NCBI GenBank assembly: GCA_023399815.1
Contig: JAEWOJ010000152.1
Span: 1-15,518, forward strand
Direction: 5' to 3'
From: Pseudomonadota bacterium
Lineage (GTDB): Bacteria > Pseudomonadota > Gammaproteobacteria > Xanthomonadales > Xanthomonadaceae
Length of the DNA: 15,518 nt
Below the pieces are notes generated by a model, which had not been told where the DNA came from, searched no databases, and saw nothing but the letters and a program-made list of their open reading frames with translations. Numbering within the stretch: position 1 is the stretch's first letter; each line of letters begins with the position of its first letter. This document shows positions 1 to 5,842 of the stretch, piece by piece. Position numbers and translations under genes: made by a program.

Positions 1-45
1 AGCCACGATCCCCAAGGCGATCAGGAACTCGATAATACGGGTCAT
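1..45 (-). CDS. N-terminal fragment of an unidentified membrane-anchored protein (runs off the left edge)
   Basis: Fifteen codons are visible from an ATG at 45 reading leftward: MTRIIEFLIALGIVA. The segment is hydrophobic and looks like the start of an N-terminal membrane anchor or signal segment. A GGAG Shine-Dalgarno lies 8 nt before the ATG, and an extended -10 promoter candidate lies about 55 bp upstream, so this is probably a real gene start. Xanthomonads often carry SRPBCC/polyketide-cyclase-like proteins with this kind of N-terminus, but that is memory of similar proteins. Fifteen residues cannot establish a family. Confidence 0.55.
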   Translation of the reverse strand, partial: MTRIIEFLIALGIVA

Positions 46-370
46 TCAGGAGTCTCCGGGGCCGATCCCACGGCCGGGTTGATTGAAGCGAAGCCCCCAT
101 CCTATCAGGCTTTTCGCAGGTTGTTGACAGAATTGGCGCACCGGTTTCCCTGTCCGATACGGGCATGCTGGCCGGCGGGCGTCAAGGGTAACGCATCGCT
201 CCGTCGCGGCAGGCCCGGCGCGGGCATTTTCCCTCCACACGCGCCCTTCGCACCAGCGATTTCCTGCATGACCCCCGTGGAAAGCGGGTTCCGCCATGCC
301 GGCGCCGCGAAACGGAGCCTCCCGCCCGCCGCCCGACCCGGCCGTATGGCGCAAGACCCTCCATGCGGGC
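46..370. other. Intergenic region, 325 bp, no convincing gene
   Basis: This stretch separates the leftward partial gene from the 3' end of the NarL-family regulator gene. Short open frames exist on both strands but are arginine- and proline-rich, overlap each other and lack ribosome binding sites, so I read them as chance frames of GC-rich DNA. The only signal I can support is the promoter candidate at 99-127 on the minus strand. I see no clear terminator for the regulator gene ending at 371. Confidence 0.5.
99..127 (-). promoter_or_regulatory. Candidate sigma-70 promoter for the leftward gene starting at 45
   Basis: On the minus strand TCAACA (-35, 4 of 6 consensus bases, 127-122) is separated by 17 bp from TAGGAT (-10, 4 of 6, 104-99). 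The -10 is preceded by TGA, making an extended -10. The position, about 55 bp before the ATG, is sensible. The match is weak and rests on pattern alone. Confidence 0.4.
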
Positions 371-1012
371 TCAGACCAGCTGCAGCTCGAAGGCCTTGAG
401 CACCGCGCGGGTGCGGTCGCGCACGCCCAGCTTGCTCAGGATGTTGGAGACGTGGTTCTTGATGGTGCCCTCGGCCACGCCCAGCGAATTGGCGATCTCC
501 TTGTTGGAGAAGCCGCTGGCCATCAGCCGCAGGATCTCGGTCTCGCGGTCGGTCAGCGGATCGGGCCGGTCGAGGCTGACGAACTCGTTGCGCATGTGCT
601 CCAGCCCGGACAGCAGGCGCTGGGTCACCGCCGGTTGCACCAGCGAACCGCCATCGGCCACGGTGCGGATCGCCCCGACCAGCTGCTCCAGGGTCACGTC
701 CTTGAGCAGGTAGCCCTTGGCGCCGGCCTTGAGCCCGGCCAGCACCAGCTGGTCGTCGTCGAAGGTGGTCAGGATGATCGCCGGCGGCAGCTGTCCCAGC
801 CGCGACAGGGTCTGCAGCGCCTCCAGGCCGGACATCACCGGCATGCGCATGTCCATCAGCACCACGTCCGGCGCCACCTTGGGGATCATCTCCACCGCCT
901 GGCGGCCGTCGGTGGCCTCGGCCACCACCTCGATGCCGTCGTCCAGCGCCAGCAGCGAACGGATGCCCTGCCGTACCAGGGTTTGGTCATCGACCAGACA
1001 GACGCGGATCAT
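371..1012 (-). CDS. NarL/LuxR-family response regulator (DesR-like)
   Basis: Predicted 213-aa cytoplasmic transcription factor. The N-terminal receiver domain (about residues 2-120) has the acidic pair D8/D9, the phospho-acceptor D54 in LMDMRMP, a switch threonine in LTTFDDDQ and the conserved lysine in GYLLKD. The C-terminal LuxR-type helix-turn-helix (about 145-210) reads LTDRETEILRLMASGFSNKE followed by EGTIKNHVSNIL. The chosen ATG at 1012 begins MIRVCLVDDQ, the normal family start; the longer upstream frame encodes arginine-rich sequence and is rejected. The start codon shares one base with the kinase stop codon (TGATG), so the two are translationally coupled and should form a cognate pair. 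Target genes are unknown; the adjacent leftward gene at 45 is one candidate. Confidence 0.93.
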   Translation of the reverse strand: MIRVCLVDDQTLVRQGIRSLLALDDGIEVVAEATDGRQAVEMIPKVAPDVVLMDMRMPVMSGLEALQTLSRLGQLPPAIILTTFDDDQLVLAGLKAGAKGYLLKDVTLEQLVGAIRTVADGGSLVQPAVTQRLLSGLEHMRNEFVSLDRPDPLTDRETEILRLMASGFSNKEIANSLGVAEGTIKNHVSNILSKLGVRDRTRAVLKAFELQLV

Positions 1013-2211
1013 CAGTTCACTCCTTGCGGGCCGGAGGCCAGCATCATATGGGTTGCCACCGGCAGCGAGGCGCGAAGGTGGAAGCCCTCGCCGCGCCGTG
1101 CCGACACGTCCAGATCGCCGCCGTACTGCGCCAAGCGCTCGCGCATGCCGCGCAGCCCGTTGCCGGGCAGGATGTCCTCCACCTCGCCGCCGACGCCGTC
1201 GTCGCGGGCGTCGATCACGATCCACCCGTGCTCGCGCTCGACCCGGATCCACAGGTTGCGGGCGCCGGCATGGCGCACCGCGTTGGTGATGACTTCCTGG
1301 GTACAGCGCAGCAGCACGTGGGCGCGCTCGGGATCTTCCACGCTGAGCGGATCGTCCATTTCCAGGTGGATCTCAAGCGAAGGCACCCGTTCGGCCAGCG
1401 GCCGCAGCGCCGCGGCCAGGTCGATCGCCCCGCTCTCGCGCAGCTGGCTGACCGCCTCGCGCACGTCGGTAAGCAGCAGCTTGGCCAGCGTATGCGCCTG
1501 GCGCACGTGCTCCTGGGCCTGGCCCTCGGTGATGTGCCCGGCCACTTCCAGGTTCAGGCTCAACGCGGTCAGGTGGTGGCCGAGCAGGTCGTGCAGCTCG
1601 CGCGAGATGCGGGTGCGCTCGTTGACGCGGGCACTCTCGGCCAGCAGCAGGCGGGTGGCGCGCAGCTCGGCATTGAGCCGGCGCTGCTCCTCGCGCGCCT
1701 GGGTCTGCTGCCGCGCCACCAGGCTGGTCACGAAGATGAACATCGAGAAGCCCGCGTACAGCAGCGACTGCAGCAGCGCTTCGAACAGCGGCAGGCCGAT
1801 GATCAGGTTGTAGATCGGCAGCACCGCCAGCTGGCTGAGCACCAGCCAGACGATGCCCACGCGCTTGCTCAGCAGCCAGGGAATCACCCCGGCCGCGACC
1901 ATCAGCAGGATGCTGCCCAGGCCGGTGACGCTCAGGTAGCTGACCGCCAGTCCCGACAGGGTCAGCACCAGCAGCGCCAGCCGGTCGTACCAGCTGGTGT
2001 GGCCGCCGGCGCTCAGGCCGCGTGTCAACCAGAAGTAGCAGGCGCCGAAGGACAGGTACGCGGCGAGCAGCCACGTCGCCTCGCCCAGGCTCGGCGGCAG
2101 CTCGCCCTCGGCCGGCACGTACTGGGTATAGAGCAGCGGCAGGCTGACCAGGCCCCAGGTGAAGAGGCCGGCCAGGCGCAGGACGCGGGTATGGCTGAGA
2201 TATCCCAACAT
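1012..2211 (-). CDS. DesK/NarL-class membrane sensor histidine kinase
   Basis: Predicted 399-aa inner-membrane kinase. Residues about 11-165 form five or six hydrophobic segments with short loops, the DesK-type membrane sensor layout. A coiled linker (about 166-200) leads to a HisKA_3 dimerisation domain with phospho-acceptor H207 in RISRELHDLLGHHL. The HATPase domain has N-box residues in ITNAVRHAG (N310), the G1 box DDGVGG (338-342) and the G2 segment GNGLRGMRERL. I chose ATG 2211 (MLGYLSHTRV) because sequence upstream in the same frame is low-complexity and lies in the divergent promoter region; no good Shine-Dalgarno precedes it, so the start is uncertain. It is cotranscribed with the NarL-family regulator. 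DesK homologues sense membrane state, but the signal here is unknown. Confidence 0.92.
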   Translation of the reverse strand: MLGYLSHTRVLRLAGLFTWGLVSLPLLYTQYVPAEGELPPSLGEATWLLAAYLSFGACYFWLTRGLSAGGHTSWYDRLALLVLTLSGLAVSYLSVTGLGSILLMVAAGVIPWLLSKRVGIVWLVLSQLAVLPIYNLIIGLPLFEALLQSLLYAGFSMFIFVTSLVARQQTQAREEQRRLNAELRATRLLLAESARVNERTRISRELHDLLGHHLTALSLNLEVAGHITEGQAQEHVRQAHTLAKLLLTDVREAVSQLRESGAIDLAAALRPLAERVPSLEIHLEMDDPLSVEDPERAHVLLRCTQEVITNAVRHAGARNLWIRVEREHGWIVIDARDDGVGGEVEDILPGNGLRGMRERLAQYGGDLDVSARRGEGFHLRASLPVATHMMLASGPQGVN

Positions 2212-2309
2212 GTGCGCATGGTAAGGAGCGCGGAGCGGTTGCGCCCTCCCACGGAAGTCATGCTTCCCGCTCGGCCCCTGCCTCCCGCTCGCCCGGTCCG
2301 GGCCGGCCA

Positions 2310-2318
2310 TGCGATAAT
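2310..2318 (+). promoter_or_regulatory. Candidate extended -10 element for the GNAT-min operon
   Basis: TGC followed by GATAAT (5 of 6 consensus bases) lies 57 bp before the GNAT start codon, in the gap between two divergent transcription units. There is no recognisable -35 at the expected distance, which extended -10 promoters can tolerate. This is a pattern match only. Confidence 0.35.
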
Positions 2319-2374
2319 CGCCGGCCAGCCCCCTTCCCCCGCCCGGGGCCGACCGTTTCACCCACGGAGTCACA

Positions 2375-2977
2375 ATGTCGATCGTCATCCGCGACGTGCG
2401 CGAGCACGAGCTCGATTCCGTCCTGGCACTGAACAACAACGCCGGCCTGGCCATCCTGCCGCTGGATGCCGCGAAGATCCGCCGCTTCTACGAGACCGCC
2501 GAATATTTCCGCGTCGCCGAGCGCGACGGCAACATGGCCGGCTTCCTGGTCGGCTACGGCAGCGGCAGCGAGCACGACAGCTGCAACTTCGCCTGGTTCC
2601 AGCAGCGCTACCCCAGCTTCTTCTACATCGACCGCATCGTGGTCGCCAGCCGCCGCCGCGGCGGCGGCGTCGGCCGTGCGTTCTATGCCGACGTGCAGAG
2701 CTATGCCGAGCTGCGCTACCCGCAGATGGCCTGCGAGGTGTTCCTCGACCACGGCGCCGATGCCGCGCTGCTGTTCCATGGCAGCTTCGGCTTCCGCGAG
2801 GTCGGGCAGAACACCATGCACAACGCCGAGGGCGAGGTGGACGTGCGCGCCAGCATGCTGCTCAAGGACCTGTGCAGCTACGAGTGGGTCAAGGAAACCT
2901 ATGGCGACAACCTGCCCGACGTCCCTTGGGTAGGCCACACACGCCGGCCACTCCAGCAGCGGCCGACGGGAACCTGA
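2375..2977 (+). CDS. GNAT-superfamily N-acetyltransferase
   Basis: A 200-aa cytoplasmic protein predicted to transfer an acetyl group from acetyl-CoA to an unknown amine. The acetyl-CoA binding motif A is visible at about residues 88-112: the beta strand FFYIDRIVV followed by the pyrophosphate-binding loop RRRGGGVGRAFY. The C-terminal half contains the typical GFREVGQ strand. It resembles the predicted-acetyltransferase group COG3818. A GGAG Shine-Dalgarno lies 7 nt before ATG 2375. Its stop codon is one base before the minC ATG, so it is very likely cotranscribed and possibly translationally coupled with minCDE. That placement suggests either simple promoter sharing or a link to division; the sequence does not say which. 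Confidence 0.85.
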   Translation: MSIVIRDVREHELDSVLALNNNAGLAILPLDAAKIRRFYETAEYFRVAERDGNMAGFLVGYGSGSEHDSCNFAWFQQRYPSFFYIDRIVVASRRRGGGVGRAFYADVQSYAELRYPQMACEVFLDHGADAALLFHGSFGFREVGQNTMHNAEGEVDVRASMLLKDLCSYEWVKETYGDNLPDVPWVGHTRRPLQQRPTGT

Positions 2978-2978
2978 G

Positions 2979-3737
2979 ATGGCAGTGAATCCGGATTACG
3001 AGCAGGCAGGCGAACTGAAGATCGGGCAGGTGGGCATCGCCAACCTGCGCATCCGCACCCTCGACGTGGAGCGGCTGGTACAGGAAATGCGCGAGCGCGT
3101 GGCGCGTGCGCCCAAGCTGTTCGGGCGCGCGGCGGTCATCCTCGACTTCGGCGGCCTGAGCCGCGTTCCCGATTCCGCCACCGCCCAGGCATTGCTGGAC
3201 GGCCTGCGCGACGCCGGCGTGCTGCCGGTGGCGCTGGCCTATGGCACCACGGAAGTCGAACAGCTTTCCATCCAGCTCGGGCTGCCGCTGCTGGCCAAGT
3301 TCCGCGCCCAGTACGAGCGCGCCGATGCCGCCCCCGCGCCGCCTCCGGTGCCCACCCCGGCACGCCGCGCGCCCGAACCGGTACCCGCTCCTGCCGCGCC
3401 CGCCACGCAGCCCGGCCGCATGCAGTTGGGCACGGTCCGCTCAGGCCAGCAGTTGTATGCCGAGAACTGCGACCTGACTGTCATCTCAACGGTGGGTGCC
3501 GGCGCCGAGGTCATCGCCGATGGCAGCATCCACATCTACGGTACCCTGCGGGGTCGCGCCTTGGCCGGCGCCAAGGGCAACGAGGGCGCGCGCATCTTCT
3601 GCCGCGACTTCCATGCCGAGCTGGTCGCCATTGCGGGACGCTACAAGGTGCTGGACGATATTCCGGACACCCTGCGCGGCAAGGCCGTGCAGGTCTGGCT
3701 GGAGCAGGACCAGATCATGATCGCTGCGCTGGATTGA
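2979..3737 (+). CDS. minC: Septum site-determining protein MinC
   Basis: A 252-aa inhibitor of FtsZ polymerisation that works with MinD at the membrane to block division near the poles. The N-terminal FtsZ-interacting domain covers about residues 10-115. A proline/alanine-rich linker (about 118-146) separates it from the C-terminal beta-helix dimerisation and MinD-binding domain, which shows the family landmarks VRSGQQLYA and GTLRGRALAGAKGN. Length is usual for the family (E. coli about 231), the excess lying in the linker. The ATG is one base after the GNAT stop, with only a weak GGGAA ribosome site, consistent with coupling to the upstream gene. minD follows after a 35-nt gap. Confidence 0.96.
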   Translation: MAVNPDYEQAGELKIGQVGIANLRIRTLDVERLVQEMRERVARAPKLFGRAAVILDFGGLSRVPDSATAQALLDGLRDAGVLPVALAYGTTEVEQLSIQLGLPLLAKFRAQYERADAAPAPPPVPTPARRAPEPVPAPAAPATQPGRMQLGTVRSGQQLYAENCDLTVISTVGAGAEVIADGSIHIYGTLRGRALAGAKGNEGARIFCRDFHAELVAIAGRYKVLDDIPDTLRGKAVQVWLEQDQIMIAALD

Positions 3738-3760
3738 CGCGCAGCCCCCACGGAACATTC

Positions 3761-3775
3761 AGGAGAAATCCTTTG
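3761..3775 (+). promoter_or_regulatory. Ribosome binding site that fixes a TTG start for minD
   Basis: AGGAGA followed by a short spacer leads to TTG at 3773-3775 and the reading MAEIIVVTSGKGGVGKTT, the canonical MinD N-terminus. The nearest in-frame ATG (3734) would overlap the minC stop and add 13 residues unlike any MinD that I know. Confidence 0.85.
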
Positions 3776-4582
3776 GCTGAAATCATCGTAGTCACCTCCG
3801 GCAAGGGCGGCGTCGGCAAGACCACCTCCAGCGCCAGCATCGCGTGCGGCCTGGCCCGCCGCGGCAAGAAGGTCGCCGTCATCGACTTCGACGTCGGCCT
3901 GCGCAACCTGGACCTGATCATGGGCTGCGAGCGCCGGGTGGTGTACGACTTCGTCAACGTCGTCCATGGCGAGGCCACGCTGAAGCAGGCCCTGATCAAG
4001 GACAAGCGCTTCGACAACCTGTACGTGCTGGCCGCCTCGCAGACGCGCGACAAGGACGCGCTGAACAAGGAAGGCGTGGAGAAGGTGCTCAAGGACCTGG
4101 CCGCCGACGGTTTCGACTTCATCATCTGCGACTCGCCGGCCGGCATCGAGAAGGGCGCGTTCCTGGCGATGTACTTCGCCGACCGCGCCGTGGTCGTGGT
4201 CAATCCCGAAGTGTCCTCGGTGCGCGACTCGGACCGCATCATCGGCCTGCTCGACTCCAAGACCGCCAACGCCGAGGCCGGCAAGAGCGTGCCGGCCTAC
4301 CTGCTGCTGACCCGCTACAGCCCGGTCCGCGTGGAAAGCGGCGAGATGCTCAGCATCGGCGACGTGGAGGAAGTGCTGGGGCTGAAGGCCATCGGCGTGA
4401 TCCCCGAGTCCGGCGACGTGCTCAACGCCTCCAACAAGGGCGAGCCGGTGATCCTGGACACCGAATCCCTGGCCGGCCAGGCCTATGAGGACGCCGTCGG
4501 CCGCATCCTCGGCGAGGAGCGCCCGATGCGCTTCACTTCCGTGGAGAAGAAGGGCTTCTTCAGCAAGCTGTTCGGAGGGTGA
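3773..4582 (+). CDS. minD: Septum site-determining ATPase MinD
   Basis: A 269-aa ParA/MinD-family ATPase that dimerises on the membrane with ATP, recruits MinC and oscillates under MinE control. The deviant Walker A loop is GKGGVGKTT with signature lysine K11 and catalytic-loop K16. A switch region with DFDVGLRNLDL follows, then Walker B in FIICDSPAGIEKGA. The extreme C-terminus, KKGFFSKLFGG, is the amphipathic membrane-targeting helix. Similarity to E. coli MinD as I remember it is high along the whole length. The start codon is TTG, chosen from the ribosome site and the family N-terminus. minE begins 2 nt after the stop. Confidence 0.98.
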   Translation: MAEIIVVTSGKGGVGKTTSSASIACGLARRGKKVAVIDFDVGLRNLDLIMGCERRVVYDFVNVVHGEATLKQALIKDKRFDNLYVLAASQTRDKDALNKEGVEKVLKDLAADGFDFIICDSPAGIEKGAFLAMYFADRAVVVVNPEVSSVRDSDRIIGLLDSKTANAEAGKSVPAYLLLTRYSPVRVESGEMLSIGDVEEVLGLKAIGVIPESGDVLNASNKGEPVILDTESLAGQAYEDAVGRILGEERPMRFTSVEKKGFFSKLFGG

Positions 4583-4584
4583 CG

Positions 4585-4842
4585 ATGGGACTTTTCGACA
4601 TCTTCAAGGCGAAGAAGAGCACGGCCGAGACCGCCAAGAACCGGCTGCAGATCATCATCGCGCAGGAACGCAGCACCCGCGGCGGCCCGGACTATCTGCC
4701 GCTGCTGCAGCGCGAGCTGCTGGAAGTGATCAAGAAGTACGTCAACATCGACGCCGACGCGGTCAAGGTCGACCTGGTCAAGGACGGCGAGCACGACGTG
4801 CTCGACATTTCCGTGGCCCTGCCCGAAGGCCCGCAGAGCTGA
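4585..4842 (+). CDS. minE: Cell division topological specificity factor MinE
   Basis: An 85-aa protein that stimulates the MinD ATPase and drives pole-to-pole oscillation, confining MinC inhibition to the poles. The N-terminal membrane-targeting segment MGLFDIFK is followed by the MinD-interacting helix (about residues 14-32, including NRLQIIIAQER) and a C-terminal dimerisation domain (about 35-82). ATG 4585 is preceded by GGAGGG at ideal spacing. An in-frame GTG at 4579 overlapping the minD stop would add only two residues and is less likely. Length is close to E. coli MinE (88). Confidence 0.97.
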   Translation: MGLFDIFKAKKSTAETAKNRLQIIIAQERSTRGGPDYLPLLQRELLEVIKKYVNIDADAVKVDLVKDGEHDVLDISVALPEGPQS

Positions 4843-4885
4843 GCCTCCATCCGTGGCCGCCGCGGCAGCCCCGGATCCGATACCG

Positions 4886-5374
4886 ATGTCCCTGCCTCCC
4901 GCCACCGAGCCCACCGCCGCCGTCCTGTGCGTGGGCGACATCGCCTGGGACGACGCGGCCGCCCTGCTCGCCCGCCACGGCCTGCGCCTGAACCGGGTCG
5001 ATGACGGGCAGAAGATCCCCGGCAGCTACTGGGGCGAACCCGAGGCCGGCATCATCGCCACGGACGTCTACGTGCGTGTCGACACTCCCGTGCACTCGAT
5101 GCTGCACGAAGCCTGCCACCTGATCGTGCTGCCGCCCGAGCGCCGCGCGCTCGTGCACACCGACGCCACCGATTCGGTGCCCGAGGAAGACGCCACCTGT
5201 TACCTGCAGATCGTGCTGGCCGGGCAGCTGCCCGGCGTCGGCAGCGCGCGGCTGATGGCCGACATGGACGCCTGGGGCTATACGTACCGGCTGGGGTCGA
5301 CGCAGGCGTGGTTCGAGCAGGACGCCGAAGACGCGAAGCGGTGGCTGCTGGAACGCGGCCTGCTGCCTACCTGA
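4886..5374 (+). CDS. Small HExxH putative metallopeptidase-like protein, function unknown
   Basis: I do not recognise this 162-aa protein by name. It contains SMLHEACHLIVLP, an HExxH zinc motif (H74, E75, H78), followed about 25 residues later by PEEDATCYLQIVLAGQLPG. There a glutamate (E100 or E101) precedes an alanine-rich helix, as in the third zinc ligand of ImmA/IrrE-type gluzincin folds. There is no signal peptide or membrane segment. The start is uncertain: ATG 4886 is chosen, but an in-frame GTG at 4853 would give 173 aa, and neither has a good ribosome site. It lies 43 nt after minE in the same direction and may be read through from the min operon. Its last codons and stop fall inside the first copy of a 90-bp repeat. 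Peptidase activity is inference from the motif. Confidence 0.8.
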   Translation: MSLPPATEPTAAVLCVGDIAWDDAAALLARHGLRLNRVDDGQKIPGSYWGEPEAGIIATDVYVRVDTPVHSMLHEACHLIVLPPERRALVHTDATDSVPEEDATCYLQIVLAGQLPGVGSARLMADMDAWGYTYRLGSTQAWFEQDAEDAKRWLLERGLLPT

Positions 5375-5450
5375 CCAGAGTCCCGCTCCCTCATCCGCCC
5401 CTTCGGGGCACCTTCTCCCGGAGGGAGAAGGGCAAGCACTGCGAAGCCTC
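5361..5450. repeat. Intergenic repeat element, copy 1 (hairpin pair)
   Basis: This 90-bp segment recurs at 5601-5690, offset by exactly 240 bp. The last 70 bp (5381-5450) are identical and the first 20 bp differ at four positions. Inside are two perfect hairpins: GCCCC-TTC-GGGGC at 5397-5409 and a 9-bp stem with a GGA loop at 5411-5431. Elements of this kind are scattered between genes in xanthomonads. There is no T-run, so intrinsic termination is not obvious. The first 14 bp overlap the 3' end of the HExxH gene. Confidence 0.9.
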
Positions 5451-5461
5451 GGCAGACTACG

Positions 5462-5500
5462 TCCCCGACATCTGCCACCCGGAGCACCAGGCGTCGGGGA
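5462..5500. repeat. Inverted repeat between the two 90-bp copies
   Basis: TCCCCGAC at 5462-5469 is exactly complementary to GTCGGGGA at 5493-5500, leaving a 23-nt loop. It sits in the unique part between the repeat copies and may be a decayed palindromic element. Confidence 0.5.
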
Positions 5501-5517
5501 TGCAACCCCGGCCTACC

Positions 5518-5594
5518 GGTAGCGCCCGACCGTTGGTCGGGCGGCAGCAGGGATCGATGCAAGAGCCCCGTGCCGACCAACGGTCGGCACCCAC
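5518..5594. repeat. Inverted pair of SMAG/REP-like stem-loops
   Basis: The left unit has GTAG at 5519-5522 followed by an 8-bp perfect stem with a GTT loop (5524-5542). The right unit is a 9-bp perfect stem with an AAC loop (5570-5590), followed by CCAC, which on the other strand is GTGG, a decayed GTAG. Opposite orientation at close spacing is the arrangement of a REPIN/BIME dimer. GTAG-headed palindromes are the hallmark of Stenotrophomonas SMAG elements, which is the family I assign from memory. Confidence 0.7.
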
Positions 5595-5600
5595 ATGGCC

Positions 5601-5690
5601 TGCTGCCCGCTTGACCGGAGTCCCGCTCCCTCATCCGCCCCTTCGGGGCACCTTCTCCCGGAGGGAGAAGGGCAAGCACTGCGAAGCCTC
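5601..5690. repeat. Intergenic repeat element, copy 2
   Basis: Second copy of the element at 5361-5450, with 5621-5690 identical to 5381-5450. Its hairpins are at 5637-5649 and 5651-5671. A degenerate piece with similar CTCC/GGGGCGAGAAGG sequence continues at about 5704-5727, suggesting a third, decayed unit. The stretch from here to 5842 has no gene. Confidence 0.88.
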
Positions 5691-5735
5691 AGTGGACTGA
5701 AGCCCCCCTCCCTCCGGGGCGAGAAGGCACGGTTT

Positions 5736-5783
5736 GCGCGCCACTGGCGCGCGTGCGGTGGAGCGCCCACGCCGCTGGCGTGG
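5736..5783. repeat. Two short perfect hairpins 3' of the kinase gene
   Basis: GCGCGCC-ACT-GGCGCGC occupies 5736-5752 and CCACGCC-GCT-GGCGTGG occupies 5767-5783. Both are 7-bp stems with 3-nt loops. They lie 60 to 107 bp beyond the leftward kinase stop and could end or stabilise its transcript, but neither is followed by a clear T-run on the minus strand. Confidence 0.5.
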
Positions 5784-5842
5784 ACCGGGGCGCGGAGCGG
5801 AGGTGGGTAAGGGCAAGGGCGCGAAGCCCCGCCAGGCACGCC

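Noticed and set aside
124..129. Perfect TTGACA on the plus strand
   Set aside because: No -10 at 15-19 bp and no rightward gene downstream. The same bases overlap the -35 of the minus-strand promoter candidate.
46..354. 102-codon minus-strand frame in the left intergenic region
   Set aside because: Glycine/arginine-rich, no ribosome site, overlaps the promoter candidate and competing frames on both strands.
296..1813. Long plus-strand open frame (505 codons) and similar long frames at 1024-2988, 10498-12102 (minus) and 12348-14015 (minus)
   Set aside because: They lie opposite or out of frame with clearly recognisable genes and have the H/R/Q/A-rich composition of shadow frames in GC-rich DNA.
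3734..3772. N-terminal extension of MinD from ATG 3734
   Set aside because: It overlaps the minC stop, lacks a ribosome site and adds residues foreign to the MinD family; TTG 3773 has AGGAGA upstream.
5397..5431. Hairpins after the HExxH gene as an intrinsic terminator
   Set aside because: No T-run follows and the same structure recurs at 5637-5671 away from any gene end, so a dispersed repeat is the better reading.
5361..5690. CRISPR-like repeat spacing
   Set aside because: Only two copies, far too long and with a 150-bp interval. No short regular repeats or cas genes.
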